Positions 28,835 through 36,182 of a stretch of 64,000 bases of DNA are shown here, piece by piece; position 1 is the first letter of the stretch; each line of letters opens with the position of its first letter. This DNA comes from Kineococcus sp. TRM81007 (GTDB lineage: Bacteria; Actinomycetota; Actinomycetes; Actinomycetales; Kineococcaceae): assembly GCF_022669155.1 (NCBI RefSeq), contig NZ_JALBVB010000040.1:30755-94754 (forward strand), given 5' to 3'. Position numbers and translations under genes: made by a program. The notes beneath the pieces were generated by a model. That model was not told the DNA's origin. It searched no databases and saw nothing but the letters and a program-made list of their open reading frames with translations.

Positions 28835-30002
28835 CCGGTCCGCGGTGCACGACGGCGTAGACACGGTCACGCAACTGGTTGGCCTCCTCATCGGTCGAGG
28901 TGGCACCCAGGGGGCGCAGCACCAGGCGCAGCAGCACGTTGACCTGCCCGGGCCGGGTTCCCAGCCGTTCCCGCGCCGCCGGCGGGAGGTCTTCATGCCG
29001 GGTGGTGGCCAGGACGCTGACGGATTCCAGGTCCTCGGCGGCGGCCCCCAGCGCCGAGCGCACCGCGTCGCCGAGCAGTTCGGCATCGACGTCGTCACCG
29101 GTGACGATGGACAGGTCCCGGCGCACCGGTGGCTGGGAGGACACCGGCCGCCACGGGGACAGGTCCAGCAGTTGCCCCGCGAGGCGCGGATCGTTCGAGC
29201 GCAGAACGCGGATGTCGTCGATGCCCTTGCGCAGCATCAGAGCCCGGTCCAAGCCCATGCCCAGCGCCAGGCCGCCGACGCGGGCCGGGTCCAGGCCTGC
29301 GCCGGTCAGGACGTGCTCGGCGATCAGACCGCACTCGGCCAGCTCCACCCACCCCGCGGGGGTGCGCACGTCCACCTGCATCCCGGCGCGGGTGTAGGGG
29401 TGCACCGCGGCGGTGGTGCGCCACTGCGCCCCCGGGAGCACGGCCTGCACGAGCAGAGCGATCATCTGCTGCATCTGGCCCGGCCCGGGCAGCGACGTGG
29501 GACCGGCGTCCGGGTCGTCGTCTGCGGTGATGACGATGCGCCACAGGTCCACCTGGTGCGGGGTGCCCACGTGCAGGCGGTCGATGCTGTCGCGGCGGTG
29601 GACCACCCCTGGCAGCGCCAGCAGCACGTCGAGCCCGTTCAGTCCGTCTCCCGCACCACCGCCGGCTCGGAGCCTGGCGGCGAGCTGTCGAAGGACCGGC
29701 GGGATGCCGGCACTGGTGTGGCTGCGCAGCATGACGCTCTCGCCGACGTAGCGGCTGTAGCGGGCATCGCGGGTGACGTCCCCGTGCGCGTAGCCCAGGC
29801 GGTCGTAGTTGTCCTCCACCGCCACCAGCGGATGCAGGTGGCGCAGGTCCAGGGCGCAGCCCCACGTGCGGGTGAGGGCGCTGAGCACGTCCTCGAGCAG
29901 CAGTTGCATCGCGTGCGGGCCCTGGGCGGGATCGGTGAGGTCGCGCAGTTCGAGTGCCGCGAGCAGGTCTCGGGCGGGCAGCGGAGAAGGTGAGGTGTTC
30001 AC
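28812..30002 (-). CDS. Stand-alone PheS-like class II synthetase with FDX-ACB domain
   Basis: A 396-residue protein related to the phenylalanyl-tRNA synthetase alpha chain. Motif 1 region has MLRSHTSAGIPPVLR near residue 92. Motif 2 has VVHRRDSIDRLHVGTPHQ near 134, and a further segment reads HPYTRAGMQVDV. Motif 3 is LGMGLDRALMLRKGIDDIR near 249. Residues ~295-392 form a ferredoxin-fold anticodon-binding domain (VRRDLSIV...TDEEANQLRDRV) normally at the C-end of PheT. The single-chain layout is like mitochondrial PheRS. Pocket positions differ (HPY where PheS has FPF), so a different amino acid is likely. I recall a 'PheS-related mystery ligase' family name but cannot verify it. GTG with AAGGA upstream. 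Confidence 0.85.
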   Translation of the reverse strand: MNTSPSPLPARDLLAALELRDLTDPAQGPHAMQLLLEDVLSALTRTWGCALDLRHLHPLVAVEDNYDRLGYAHGDVTRDARYSRYVGESVMLRSHTSAGIPPVLRQLAARLRAGGGAGDGLNGLDVLLALPGVVHRRDSIDRLHVGTPHQVDLWRIVITADDDPDAGPTSLPGPGQMQQMIALLVQAVLPGAQWRTTAAVHPYTRAGMQVDVRTPAGWVELAECGLIAEHVLTGAGLDPARVGGLALGMGLDRALMLRKGIDDIRVLRSNDPRLAGQLLDLSPWRPVSSQPPVRRDLSIVTGDDVDAELLGDAVRSALGAAAEDLESVSVLATTRHEDLPPAARERLGTRPGQVNVLLRLVLRPLGATSTDEEANQLRDRVYAVVHRGPVMEWARS

Positions 30003-30089
30003 GGGCGTTCCTTCGTGTGGTCGGTCCGGTGGGCGACACCCCCGGCCGACGGCCCCGTGATGGGCTACCGGCAGACCTCGGTGCCCTCA

Positions 30090-30106
30090 CGGCTGCTCAG
30101 CAGCCG
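30090..30106. promoter_or_regulatory. Perfect 17-bp palindrome upstream of the PheS-like gene
   Basis: CGGCTGCT-C-AGCAGCCG. It lies about 90 bp 5' of the PheS-like gene and downstream of the frameshifted gene at 30305. It could be an operator or the terminator of the upstream remnant. The 302 bp between 30003 and 30304 otherwise show no gene. Confidence 0.45.
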
Positions 30107-30304
30107 GGGGCGAGCAAAGGAGGTCGTGAGCCGAAGCACACCTCCACGGTAGCGCGCCCGGTCCCCACCGTCATCCACGTACGGACCACCTCGGTGTCGA
30201 CCGCGATCGACACGACCGTGAACCGCGGGTGCGACTGGCAGGAGGGGGTTGGGGAGGGCCCGCGGTGCAGGCCCGGTTTGGTGCTTCGGTGAGCAGGCCG
30301 GTGG

Positions 30305-30855
30305 TCAGGCGCTGCTGGTGTCCAGGTCCGGGCCGTAGGCGGTCGCCAGGTACTCGCGGGTGTGCCGTGCCGCACCGGTTCGGCGTCGTAGACCTCCCGA
30401 GCGGTACCGGTCGGTTCACGGAACCAGTCGATGCGCGGTCCCTCGAGTGGCGTGACCCAGGCCCGAACCAGCGACTCCGTGGTCTGCGCCGCGCGCGTCG
30501 GGTCGGTCCTCACCGCGACTTCACGGGTGGTGATCCAGCTGACGACATCGACGATCGTGATGCCGGGAAGCACGTCCTCCTGCTCGGGGGCGATCAGCAG
30601 GCTGTGCATCACCTGGCCGGCGACGAGTGCACCGTCGTCGAGGTGTTGCGCGAAGTCGTCCCAGTCCATGTCGACCAGGGTCAGGTTGTTCTCCGCCACC
30701 CACAAGCAGTGCTGCCGCCACTCGCATCTACCGCCGCCGGCGCCCTGAACCTTCGAGCAGTAGCAGCAGTTCCGCAGAGGACGAGGCGGTCGGGTCGGCG
30801 ACGACGATCAGGTCGTCGTCGTCGTCGTCGGCTGCTGCGGCGGTGAGCTGCTGTG
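30305..30855 (-). pseudogene. Frameshifted hypothetical gene remnant
   Basis: Three segments with strong G/C third positions are in different minus-strand frames. The first has six Asp codons then LIVVADPTASSSAELLLLLEG (about 30855-30731). The second runs from CEWRQHCLWVAENNLTLVDMD to about 30370 (ending GTAREVYDAEPVRHG). The third is TREYLATAYGPDLD ending at a TGA at 30305-30307. Joining needs two frame changes, near 30735 and near 30366. No start codon is found for the first segment. Family not recognised. Confidence 0.6.
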
Positions 30856-31105
30856 GGGAGGTGTTGGACCGCTGCTCGCCACCGACCCCGAGGTCTGGGG
30901 GTCCGGTGCAGGGCGGGCACTGCTCGAGCACGTGCGGGAGCACGCCTGCCGGGCGAGGTTCCGTCGCGGTGAGCTGTGGGTGATCGCTGACAACGTGCGA
31001 GCGATCAGCGCCTACGAGCGTGCAGGCTGGGTGGACGCCGGCGCCATCGAGGTGCGCGGGTCAGCGGGGCGTCCCGAGCGTCGTTTCGTCCGGGACTTCG
31101 GCTGA
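30842..31105 (+). pseudogene. GNAT acetyltransferase C-terminal remnant
   Basis: The plus-strand reading ends in the GNAT signature: GSGAGRALLEHVREHA (acetyl-CoA loop) and ELWVIADNVRAISAYERAGW, stop at 31103. The N-terminal half is absent and no start codon exists between the nearest upstream stop (30761) and this segment. It meets the convergent remnant of the 30305 gene near 30850, suggesting a deletion junction between two old genes. Confidence 0.7.
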
Positions 31106-31331
31106 TCACGTCCGTGAGGTCCAGGACGCCGGCTCGTCGGCCACAGCGTCTGCGGACGTCCACGACAGCGCCGGACGAGTGCGTAGCGGCTCGTCGGTTC
31201 CGCTCACCGGCGGACTCGGCAGTGCGTTTGACGTGAGCAGCTCGCTGGCGCAGCAACCGGCGCAGGTAGGGAACCAGCACCAGGTGGGCGATGGCCTCGC
31301 CCAGGGGGCCGGCGGGCGCGGTGATGCTCAT
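31005..31331 (-). CDS. Doubtful small Arg-rich protein
   Basis: ATG 31331 is preceded by GGAGG at 9 nt. The first ~50 residues (MSITAPAGPLGEAIAHLVLVPYL and an Arg-rich helix) look protein-like. The distal part becomes Arg-rich and is antisense to the GNAT remnant. A short real peptide with a lost stop is possible; nothing about function can be said. Confidence 0.3.
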   Translation of the reverse strand: MSITAPAGPLGEAIAHLVLVPYLRRLLRQRAAHVKRTAESAGERNRRAATHSSGAVVDVRRRCGRRAGVLDLTDVISRSPGRNDARDAPLTRAPRWRRRPPSLHARRR

Positions 31332-31498
31332 GCGGTCGGTCCTCCGGGTGCCGCCGGCGCCTGCGTCGTCGGGTCACGTGTCAAGCAGGACTGAGCGGTC
31401 TCGGCCGACCGTGATCGCGCGTGGTCGGCGTCGGGCGCGCGCACCGAGGTGGCCGGAAAGCACTGGCGCTCACCGGTTGCCTGGATAGCGTCGAGGAC

Positions 31499-31810
31499 GT
31501 GCCGGAGCCTCCACCGCAGCAGCCCGAGAACGACGCCCGTCAGCCCTTCCGCCTCGTGGTGGACGTCCTGGCCACCCCCGAACAGGTGCAGGAGCTGCAG
31601 GAGGTGATCGGTGAGGCGCTGTGCGCGGCGCCGGGTGAGCACCCCGGTCCGTGCCGCACCGCCTGGTCGATCGCGTACGTCGGTGGCGGTGCCGACGACC
31701 TGGACGGCTCGTACGGCCTGGACCAGCAGGAGGCGGCCTTCATCCGTGAGCACCTGGCGCAGGTGCCGGTGTGGCCGCGAGCGGAGGTCGACCGCGACCT
31801 GGGGCTGTGA
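31499..31810 (+). CDS. Small hypothetical protein
   Basis: A 103-residue protein starting at GTG 31499 with a Pro-rich leader (VPEPPPQQPEND). A compact domain follows (FRLVVDVLATPEQVQELQEVIGEAL, then CRTAWSIAYVGGG), with an even alternation of strands and helix. No family recognised. A TAGCGT -10-like box lies a few bases upstream, so a leaderless transcript is possible. It sits alone between remnants in the accessory stretch. Confidence 0.55.
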   Translation: MPEPPPQQPENDARQPFRLVVDVLATPEQVQELQEVIGEALCAAPGEHPGPCRTAWSIAYVGGGADDLDGSYGLDQQEAAFIREHLAQVPVWPRAEVDRDLGL

Positions 31811-31918
31811 CCCGGTCCCGCCTTTGATCGCGCCCCCGGTGCGGCAGGAGCGTGCGGTGTGAGTCTTCGCCGGGGTCAGTGGCCAGCGTTTCCGGGCAGG
31901 GCGAGGGGGAGGGTGTGC

Positions 31919-32479
31919 TCAGGGGTGGCTGGCCGGGTGGCCGTGGGAATCGGGTAGCGAGGGCCAGCGGGTGGCGGCCCAGGCGGACCAGGTGGCGTAC
32001 CCGGTCGGAGGTGGGGGCACCGGATCGCCTCGGAGCTCATCGGCGGTCGGCTCCTGGAAGCTCTCACGCCAGCCCTGGAGGTCCTCAGCGCTGATCTCGA
32101 ACGTCTGCTCGGGTGTGCGGGCGAACCGCTGCCGGATCCGGGTGAGTTGCGTCTCGACGTCCAGGGGCAGGTACTCGATGCGGCAGTCGGCTCCGGCTGC
32201 GGTGAACAACCAGCGCAGGGCCGAGCGCTCATCGCGCCCCCACAGTCCGAAGTCGACGACCACGTCGAGCCCTCCTCCGGCCACCTGCAGGGCCGTCCAC
32301 AACAGCCGTCCTTCCAGGACGTCTCGCTTGCCGCCGGCATCGGGCTCGCCGAAGAGGGGGATCATCCACTCATCCGGTGTCAGGCGCAGCGCCTGCTGCT
32401 GCTGCTCCAACTGTCGCGCCCGGACCGTCTTGCCCGCACCCGGAAGCCCCACCATCAGGATCACTGTGGCTCTGCTCAA
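31919..32479 (-). CDS. P-loop kinase-like ATPase (AAA_33/zeta-like)
   Basis: A 186-residue protein starting at TTG 32479, chosen because GGAGGT lies 8 nt upstream. Walker A GLPGAGKT (residues 11-18) is followed by LTPDEWMIPLFGE, an acidic substrate-side segment, and DVVVDFGLWGRDER, which is the Asp-containing Walker B-like strand of the AAA_33 group. A LID-like Arg pair follows at RQRFARTPE. Relatives include phosphotransferases of small molecules and zeta toxins. No antitoxin is adjacent, so a metabolic or resistance kinase is more likely. Confidence 0.78.
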   Translation of the reverse strand: MSRATVILMVGLPGAGKTVRARQLEQQQQALRLTPDEWMIPLFGEPDAGGKRDVLEGRLLWTALQVAGGGLDVVVDFGLWGRDERSALRWLFTAAGADCRIEYLPLDVETQLTRIRQRFARTPEQTFEISAEDLQGWRESFQEPTADELRGDPVPPPPTGYATWSAWAATRWPSLPDSHGHPASHP

Positions 32480-32703
32480 GGCTCTCGACCTCCAGGGGAC
32501 CTCGATGACGACGGAGCCGATCAGTCGCGCTCCTGGTGCTGGAACTGCGCGATGAGCAGCCCTCAGCCGACCTCTGCAACGGCTTCCGAACCTGCGCGGA
32601 CGAGAGAACCCACCGGATCGACACGGCCGCGACGCGGATCTTCGACGGGTGCGCTGCAGTTCGACGTCGGCTTCCGGGTTCCCGGGTCCCTTGCGCCTTC
32701 CGT

Positions 32704-33138
32704 TCAGCCGTGGCTGTCCGAGGACGCCGCCGTCGCCGTGGAGACGTGAGGCGCGTAGGAGGCGTCGGGTTCGATGGGGGTGATGACGTCGACCAGGACG
32801 CCGTCGGGGGCGGCGACGATGAAGTGCCGCTGTCCGAAGGGTTCTGAACGCAGGGGCAGCACCGCTCGCAGGGGGCCGTCGAGGACCAGGCGGCGGTACT
32901 GCTCGTCGACGTCGTCGACCTCGAGGTTGATCAGCAGGGCGGCGGTGGGCTGCCGGTGGCCGGCCGGGACGGTGTCGTGCTCGGCGGCGACGATGCCCAG
33001 TTCCCACTGCTGGCGGCGCAGGCTGACGTACCAGCCGGAGTCGAAGGTGGTGGCGAAGCCGAACTGGGTGCGCCAGAAGTCGGCGGCGGCGGCCACGTCG
33101 GCGCTGAGCACGACGGGGTAGACGCTGGTCAGCTGCAC
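32704..33138 (-). CDS. VOC/glyoxalase-fold protein
   Basis: A 144-residue VOC-superfamily protein beginning QLTSVYPVVLSADVAAAADFW. It has two beta-alpha-beta-beta-beta modules (EVDDVDEQYRRLV and HFIVAAPDGVLVDVI). Metal ligands typical of glyoxalases are only partly conserved, so it may sequester or modify a small toxic compound, as bleomycin-resistance proteins do. GTG 33138 has AGGAG at 6 nt. It diverges from a TetR gene with an AT-rich operator between, probably its repressor. Confidence 0.82.
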   Translation of the reverse strand: MQLTSVYPVVLSADVAAAADFWRTQFGFATTFDSGWYVSLRRQQWELGIVAAEHDTVPAGHRQPTAALLINLEVDDVDEQYRRLVLDGPLRAVLPLRSEPFGQRHFIVAAPDGVLVDVITPIEPDASYAPHVSTATAASSDSHG

Positions 33139-33198
33139 GTTCTGCTCCTCGAGGAAGGTGTCAGGACTCCCGTGGGGTGCGCGGGCGCTGCTACGTTC

Positions 33199-33219
33199 AC
33201 ATACGAACAGTCTGTATGT
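33199..33219. promoter_or_regulatory. TetR-type operator between VOC and tetR genes
   Basis: ACATAC (33199-33204) and GTATGT (33214-33219) are inverted half sites; 9-bp arms match at 7 positions around a 3-bp centre. The site lies in a locally AT-rich island within the 124-bp divergent gap, where it could control both genes. Confidence 0.65.
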
Positions 33220-33262
33220 AAATGGGTGGCGGCAGTCGACCACCCCGCGAGGGAGGAGACCG

Positions 33263-33952
33263 GTGGCACGAAACACCAAGGAGCAGAGCGCGGCCACGGC
33301 CGCTGCGGTGCTGGGCGCGGCGCGCGAGCTGTACAGCTGCCGCGGTTACGTCGACGTCGCCGTGGAGGAGGTGGCCACTGCTGCAGGGGTGACCCGGGGA
33401 GCGGTGTACCACCACTTCGGCAGCCGGCAGGGGTTGTTCACCGCGGTGCTGGAGCAGGTGCAGCAGCAGGTGGCTGAACAGGTGCAGCACGCGGCGCAGG
33501 CGGCCGGCGAGGACGCCTGGGAGCAGCTGGTCGCCGGTTGCCGCGCGTTCCTGACCGCCAGCACGCAGGCGGGCGTGCGCCGGTTGCTGCTGGTGGAGGC
33601 ACCGGCGGTGCTGGGCTGGGCGCGCTGGCGTGAGCTGGATGCGCGCCACTCCCGGCGGCTGCTGCACGAGGGGGTGCGTGAGTTGCTGGGTGCTGGGCGG
33701 TTGCGCACCGGGCCCGGGATCGGGGTTGAAGCGGGCGCGGTGGTCGCGGTGCTCTCCGGTGCCATGGACGAGGCCGCGTCGTGGGCTGCGAGCAGTCCCG
33801 ACCCGCAGGCTGCTGCGGAGCAGGCGTGGCAGGTGCTGCACCTGCTGCTCGGTGCACTGCGTGCCGACGCGCCGGCTGCGGGCGCTGGGCCTGGAGACCC
33901 GAGCAGCCCCGGATCGACCGGGCCCGTCATCGGGAGCCGGTCGGGGCCGTAG
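33263..33952 (+). CDS. TetR-family transcriptional regulator
   Basis: A 229-residue regulator. The N-terminal HTH has the phrase VEEVATAAGVTRGAVYHHF near residue 35, and the C-terminal domain matches the TetR group with VRRLLLVEAPAVLGWARWRELD. A Pro/Gly/Ser-rich tail of about 25 residues is unusual. GTG 33263 follows GGGAGGAG. Probably represses itself and the divergent VOC gene through the 33199-33219 site. Confidence 0.88.
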   Translation: MARNTKEQSAATAAAVLGAARELYSCRGYVDVAVEEVATAAGVTRGAVYHHFGSRQGLFTAVLEQVQQQVAEQVQHAAQAAGEDAWEQLVAGCRAFLTASTQAGVRRLLLVEAPAVLGWARWRELDARHSRRLLHEGVRELLGAGRLRTGPGIGVEAGAVVAVLSGAMDEAASWAASSPDPQAAAEQAWQVLHLLLGALRADAPAAGAGPGDPSSPGSTGPVIGSRSGP

Positions 33953-34143
33953 GGGAAGGGAGACCACCGGCTGCGCCGGTTCCAGCGTCTGAGCCACGTG
34001 GCGATCGGCCCTCCCCGGGGGGCTTCCGACCTGACCGGGAGCCCTCGACGATGGATCACGCACGCGCAGGACGGCGTGGTGAGCGGTCGCCGCGGAGTCC
34101 GTCGATCGTGGTGTCCGAACCACGCCGTCGATAGGTTCAGGGC

Positions 34144-34518
34144 ATGCCCGACCTCGGTCTCGAACGACTCCTCTCCATCGAGCGGCGCGGCTGGGACTCG
34201 CTCTGCCGCTCCGAGGGCGGCACCTTCTACGGCCGGCTCATGACGCCGGACGCGCTCATGGTCCTGCCGAACGGCGTGGTGATGGACCGCGACACCATCG
34301 CCGGTTCTCTCGACGGCGCCCCGCCCTGGACGTCCTACGAGCTGGAGGACGCTCGGGTCGTCCCGGTGAGCGACCGTTCGGCTGCCCTCGTCTACACGGC
34401 GACTGCCACCCGGGAAGGCGACGCGGCTCCGTTCACGGCACTCATGGCCAGCGTCTACTGCCTCCTCGGCGAGGAGATCCGCCTGGCGCTCTACCAGCAG
34501 ACCACCATCACGCACTAG
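34144..34518 (+). CDS. NTF2-like (SnoaL/DUF4440) protein
   Basis: A 124-residue cone-shaped NTF2-fold protein. It shows LLSIERRGWDSLCRSEGGTFY, MTPDALMVLPNG and the C-terminal strand RLALYQQTTIT, typical of the DUF4440 family. Members are small enzymes or ligand binders without uniform function. ATG 34144 is 2 nt after a GGTTCAGGGC stretch with weak ribosome site. Confidence 0.82.
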   Translation: MPDLGLERLLSIERRGWDSLCRSEGGTFYGRLMTPDALMVLPNGVVMDRDTIAGSLDGAPPWTSYELEDARVVPVSDRSAALVYTATATREGDAAPFTALMASVYCLLGEEIRLALYQQTTITH

Positions 34519-34723
34519 GAACGTGCGGGATCCGCCACGACGGGGCGAGTGGCGCACGGTGCGCCGACGGTGCGGGCGAAGGTGGCCACCGGCACCAGGG
34601 CCAGGGCGCGGCGACTGGTGCGCGTGGCCAGCCAGGCCGGCAGCGGCTGCTGGCGCTCGTTCCGCACCTGCGCTTGCGTCGTTGCGCGCTGCCTCGACCA
34701 GTGCGGGTGTTGGAGGTGTTCAC
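34515..34723 (-). pseudogene. Frameshifted small gene downstream of XRE regulator
   Basis: The GTG at 34723 overlaps the corrected stop of the XRE gene (GTGA). The first ~13 codons (MNTSNTRTGRGSA) are in one frame. The remainder, with strong G/C third positions (QQPLPAWLATRTSRRALALV, stop at 34515), is in another. One indel near 34685 restores a protein of about 69 residues with a hydrophobic centre. Family unknown. Confidence 0.5.
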
Positions 34724-35027
34724 GAGTTCGCTCCTGCCGTCGAGGGCGTCGCGGTGGTCGTCGCGGGTGTGGCGTACAGCTGCGTCGACATGGGCGGGAA
34801 GGGGGTCGGGGAGAAGATCGCCTCGACCGGCAGGCCGAAGTGGCCGGCCAGCGCAGGGCCAGTTCCACGGAGGGGCCGTAGTCGCCGCGCTCGAGGAAGC
34901 CGACGGTCTGGACGTTGATGCCCACCGCTTCGGCCAGTTGGCGGCGACTGATGCCCCGCTCGGCGCGCAGCACCGCGAGGCGGTTGTGCAGCTGCCCGGC
35001 GTCCGGCGCCCCCTTGCCCTTGCTCAC
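34720..35027 (-). pseudogene. XRE-family HTH regulator with single-base frameshift
   Basis: From GTG 35027 (GGAGG just upstream) the protein has an XRE HTH: LAVLRAERGISRRQLAEAVG, VQTVGFLERGDYGPSVELAL. After codon ~59 the frame fails. A one-base insertion at 34850/34851 recovers the usual continuation (GHFGLPVEAIFSPTPFPPMS) and a TGA at 34720. Without correction the frame runs on as Arg-rich nonsense to 34515. Could be a true mutation or a sequencing indel. Confidence 0.72.
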
Positions 35028-35037
35028 CACCCCTCCA

Positions 35038-35057
35038 GTGCTGCGTAAACGCAACAC
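35038..35057. promoter_or_regulatory. Palindrome upstream of XRE gene
   Basis: GTG-C-TGCGT-AA-ACGCA-A-CAC. The 12-bp core TGCGTAAACGCA is perfectly palindromic around AA, and the outer GTG/CAC extends it. It lies 11 bp before the regulator start, as expected for an autoregulatory XRE operator. Confidence 0.55.
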
Positions 35058-35274
35058 TCGGTGCAGGGGTGGCGACGCGAGCTGTGGGAGAGGGGTTTCC
35101 ACGGCCGACGAAGCCCGGCAGTCGGGACGCACGCCAGGTGTTCGCTGCTCGGTGGTCCGTTGGTGCGCGCCGTGCCCGGCTCGCGCTGGGGCATCGGCGA
35201 GACCAGGTGGCCGCCGGCCATCCGTGATCGCGCGCGTCCGGTGCGCCGTGAGCGTGCGGTCGTGCTCCGAGTGG

Positions 35275-36042
35275 CTATGACGCTGCCTGTGGTCGTGCCT
35301 CGAGCCGGTCGTCGGCTCTGACGGCGTCGATCAGGGCGCGGGGCCCGGCCACGACGGTGCAGTCGGCGTCGAGGTCGGTCAGCACCAGCCAGGAGCGCTC
35401 GACCGGCCACAGCGCGGTGGGGCCGTGACGTTCGAACCAGTGACGGTCCTGGTAGCGCCAGGTGCGTCCCAGCGTGCGCACCGCGGCCAGCGGGCCGGCC
35501 AGCAGCAGGCACGTGCGCAGCAGCTGCACGCGGGGTGCGGCGGTGAGCACCTCTGCGGTGAAGGCCGGCTCCTGCGGAGGCCCGGTGTGGTGCGGGTCGC
35601 CGTAGAAGCCGACGTGCGCTCCGCCGCGCACCCAGGGCAGGTCCTCGGCGACGGCGAGCAGGCACGCGGCGCCGGAGCCGGAGCCGGACCAGAGCGTCAG
35701 GTGGCTCAGCAGCGCGTCCCAGCCGGGCTCGCCCAGTTCGCCGAGCTCGGGTGCGCCGCCGGGCCAGCCGCTGCGGGTGCTGCGGCGGGTGTGCACGGCG
35801 CCGGAGACCTCATCCCAGGTGCTGTGCGGGTGCAGCCCGTGGCCGGTGCGCGCGGCCACCTGCGCCCAGGTGACGGGCTGGCCGTCGGTGTCGCTGGCCG
35901 GGTGCAGCAGCCGGGCGGTGGCCGCGAACTCCTCGACCGTGCCACCACCAGGGGTGAAGAGGTCCGGGGGCACGGCGTCGCTCGACCAGATGGCGTCGGG
36001 GACGGTGCTGGGGCGGGCTGGCCGCAACTGCTGGGGGCTCAC
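35275..36042 (-). CDS. Hypothetical protein, unknown family
   Basis: A 255-residue protein, GTG start overlapping no neighbour. It is Trp-rich, with segments TWAQVAARTGHGLHPHSTWDEV, LLSHLTLWSGSGSGAACLLAVAEDLPWVRGG and ERSWLVLTDLDADCTVVAG. The last strand ends in AGPRALIDAVRAD, reminiscent of proteins that sense charge or ligand at the C-terminus. No signal peptide or membrane segment. I do not recognise the family. GC3 is normal, so it is likely a real gene. Confidence 0.7.
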   Translation of the reverse strand: MSPQQLRPARPSTVPDAIWSSDAVPPDLFTPGGGTVEEFAATARLLHPASDTDGQPVTWAQVAARTGHGLHPHSTWDEVSGAVHTRRSTRSGWPGGAPELGELGEPGWDALLSHLTLWSGSGSGAACLLAVAEDLPWVRGGAHVGFYGDPHHTGPPQEPAFTAEVLTAAPRVQLLRTCLLLAGPLAAVRTLGRTWRYQDRHWFERHGPTALWPVERSWLVLTDLDADCTVVAGPRALIDAVRADDRLEARPQAAS

Positions 36043-36182
36043 CGGGCCAGTGTGAGGCGGTCGATGCTCCGTCCTCCGCAGCCTGACATCGACACGAGCG
36101 TGCGCCAGCGCCCGTTCACGATCGCGCCCGGAGGGGGCGGCGGTCTCCAGCCGCGAGCGCGTGGTGGGCCGCGGTGTCGCGC

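Noticed and set aside
28878-29993. Plus-strand open frame opposite the PheS-like gene
   Set aside because: Gln/His/Arg-rich antisense translation without a recognisable domain; the minus-strand protein has all class II motifs.
30812-30829. Six tandem GTC triplets as a microsatellite locus or CRISPR-like unit
   Set aside because: Only six perfect copies inside a former coding region (Asp run on the other strand). Too short to treat as an array or independent element.
31919-32479. Zeta-type toxin of a toxin-antitoxin pair
   Set aside because: Walker A and fold fit, but no antitoxin-like small gene is adjacent in the right orientation, and catalytic residues for UNAG phosphorylation cannot be confirmed. 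Called only as P-loop kinase-like.
31405-35240. Recurring CGTGATCGCGCG-like words around 31409, 35227 and 36118
   Set aside because: Short GC-rich words expected at this composition. No longer shared flanks and no stem pairing like the two long hairpins.
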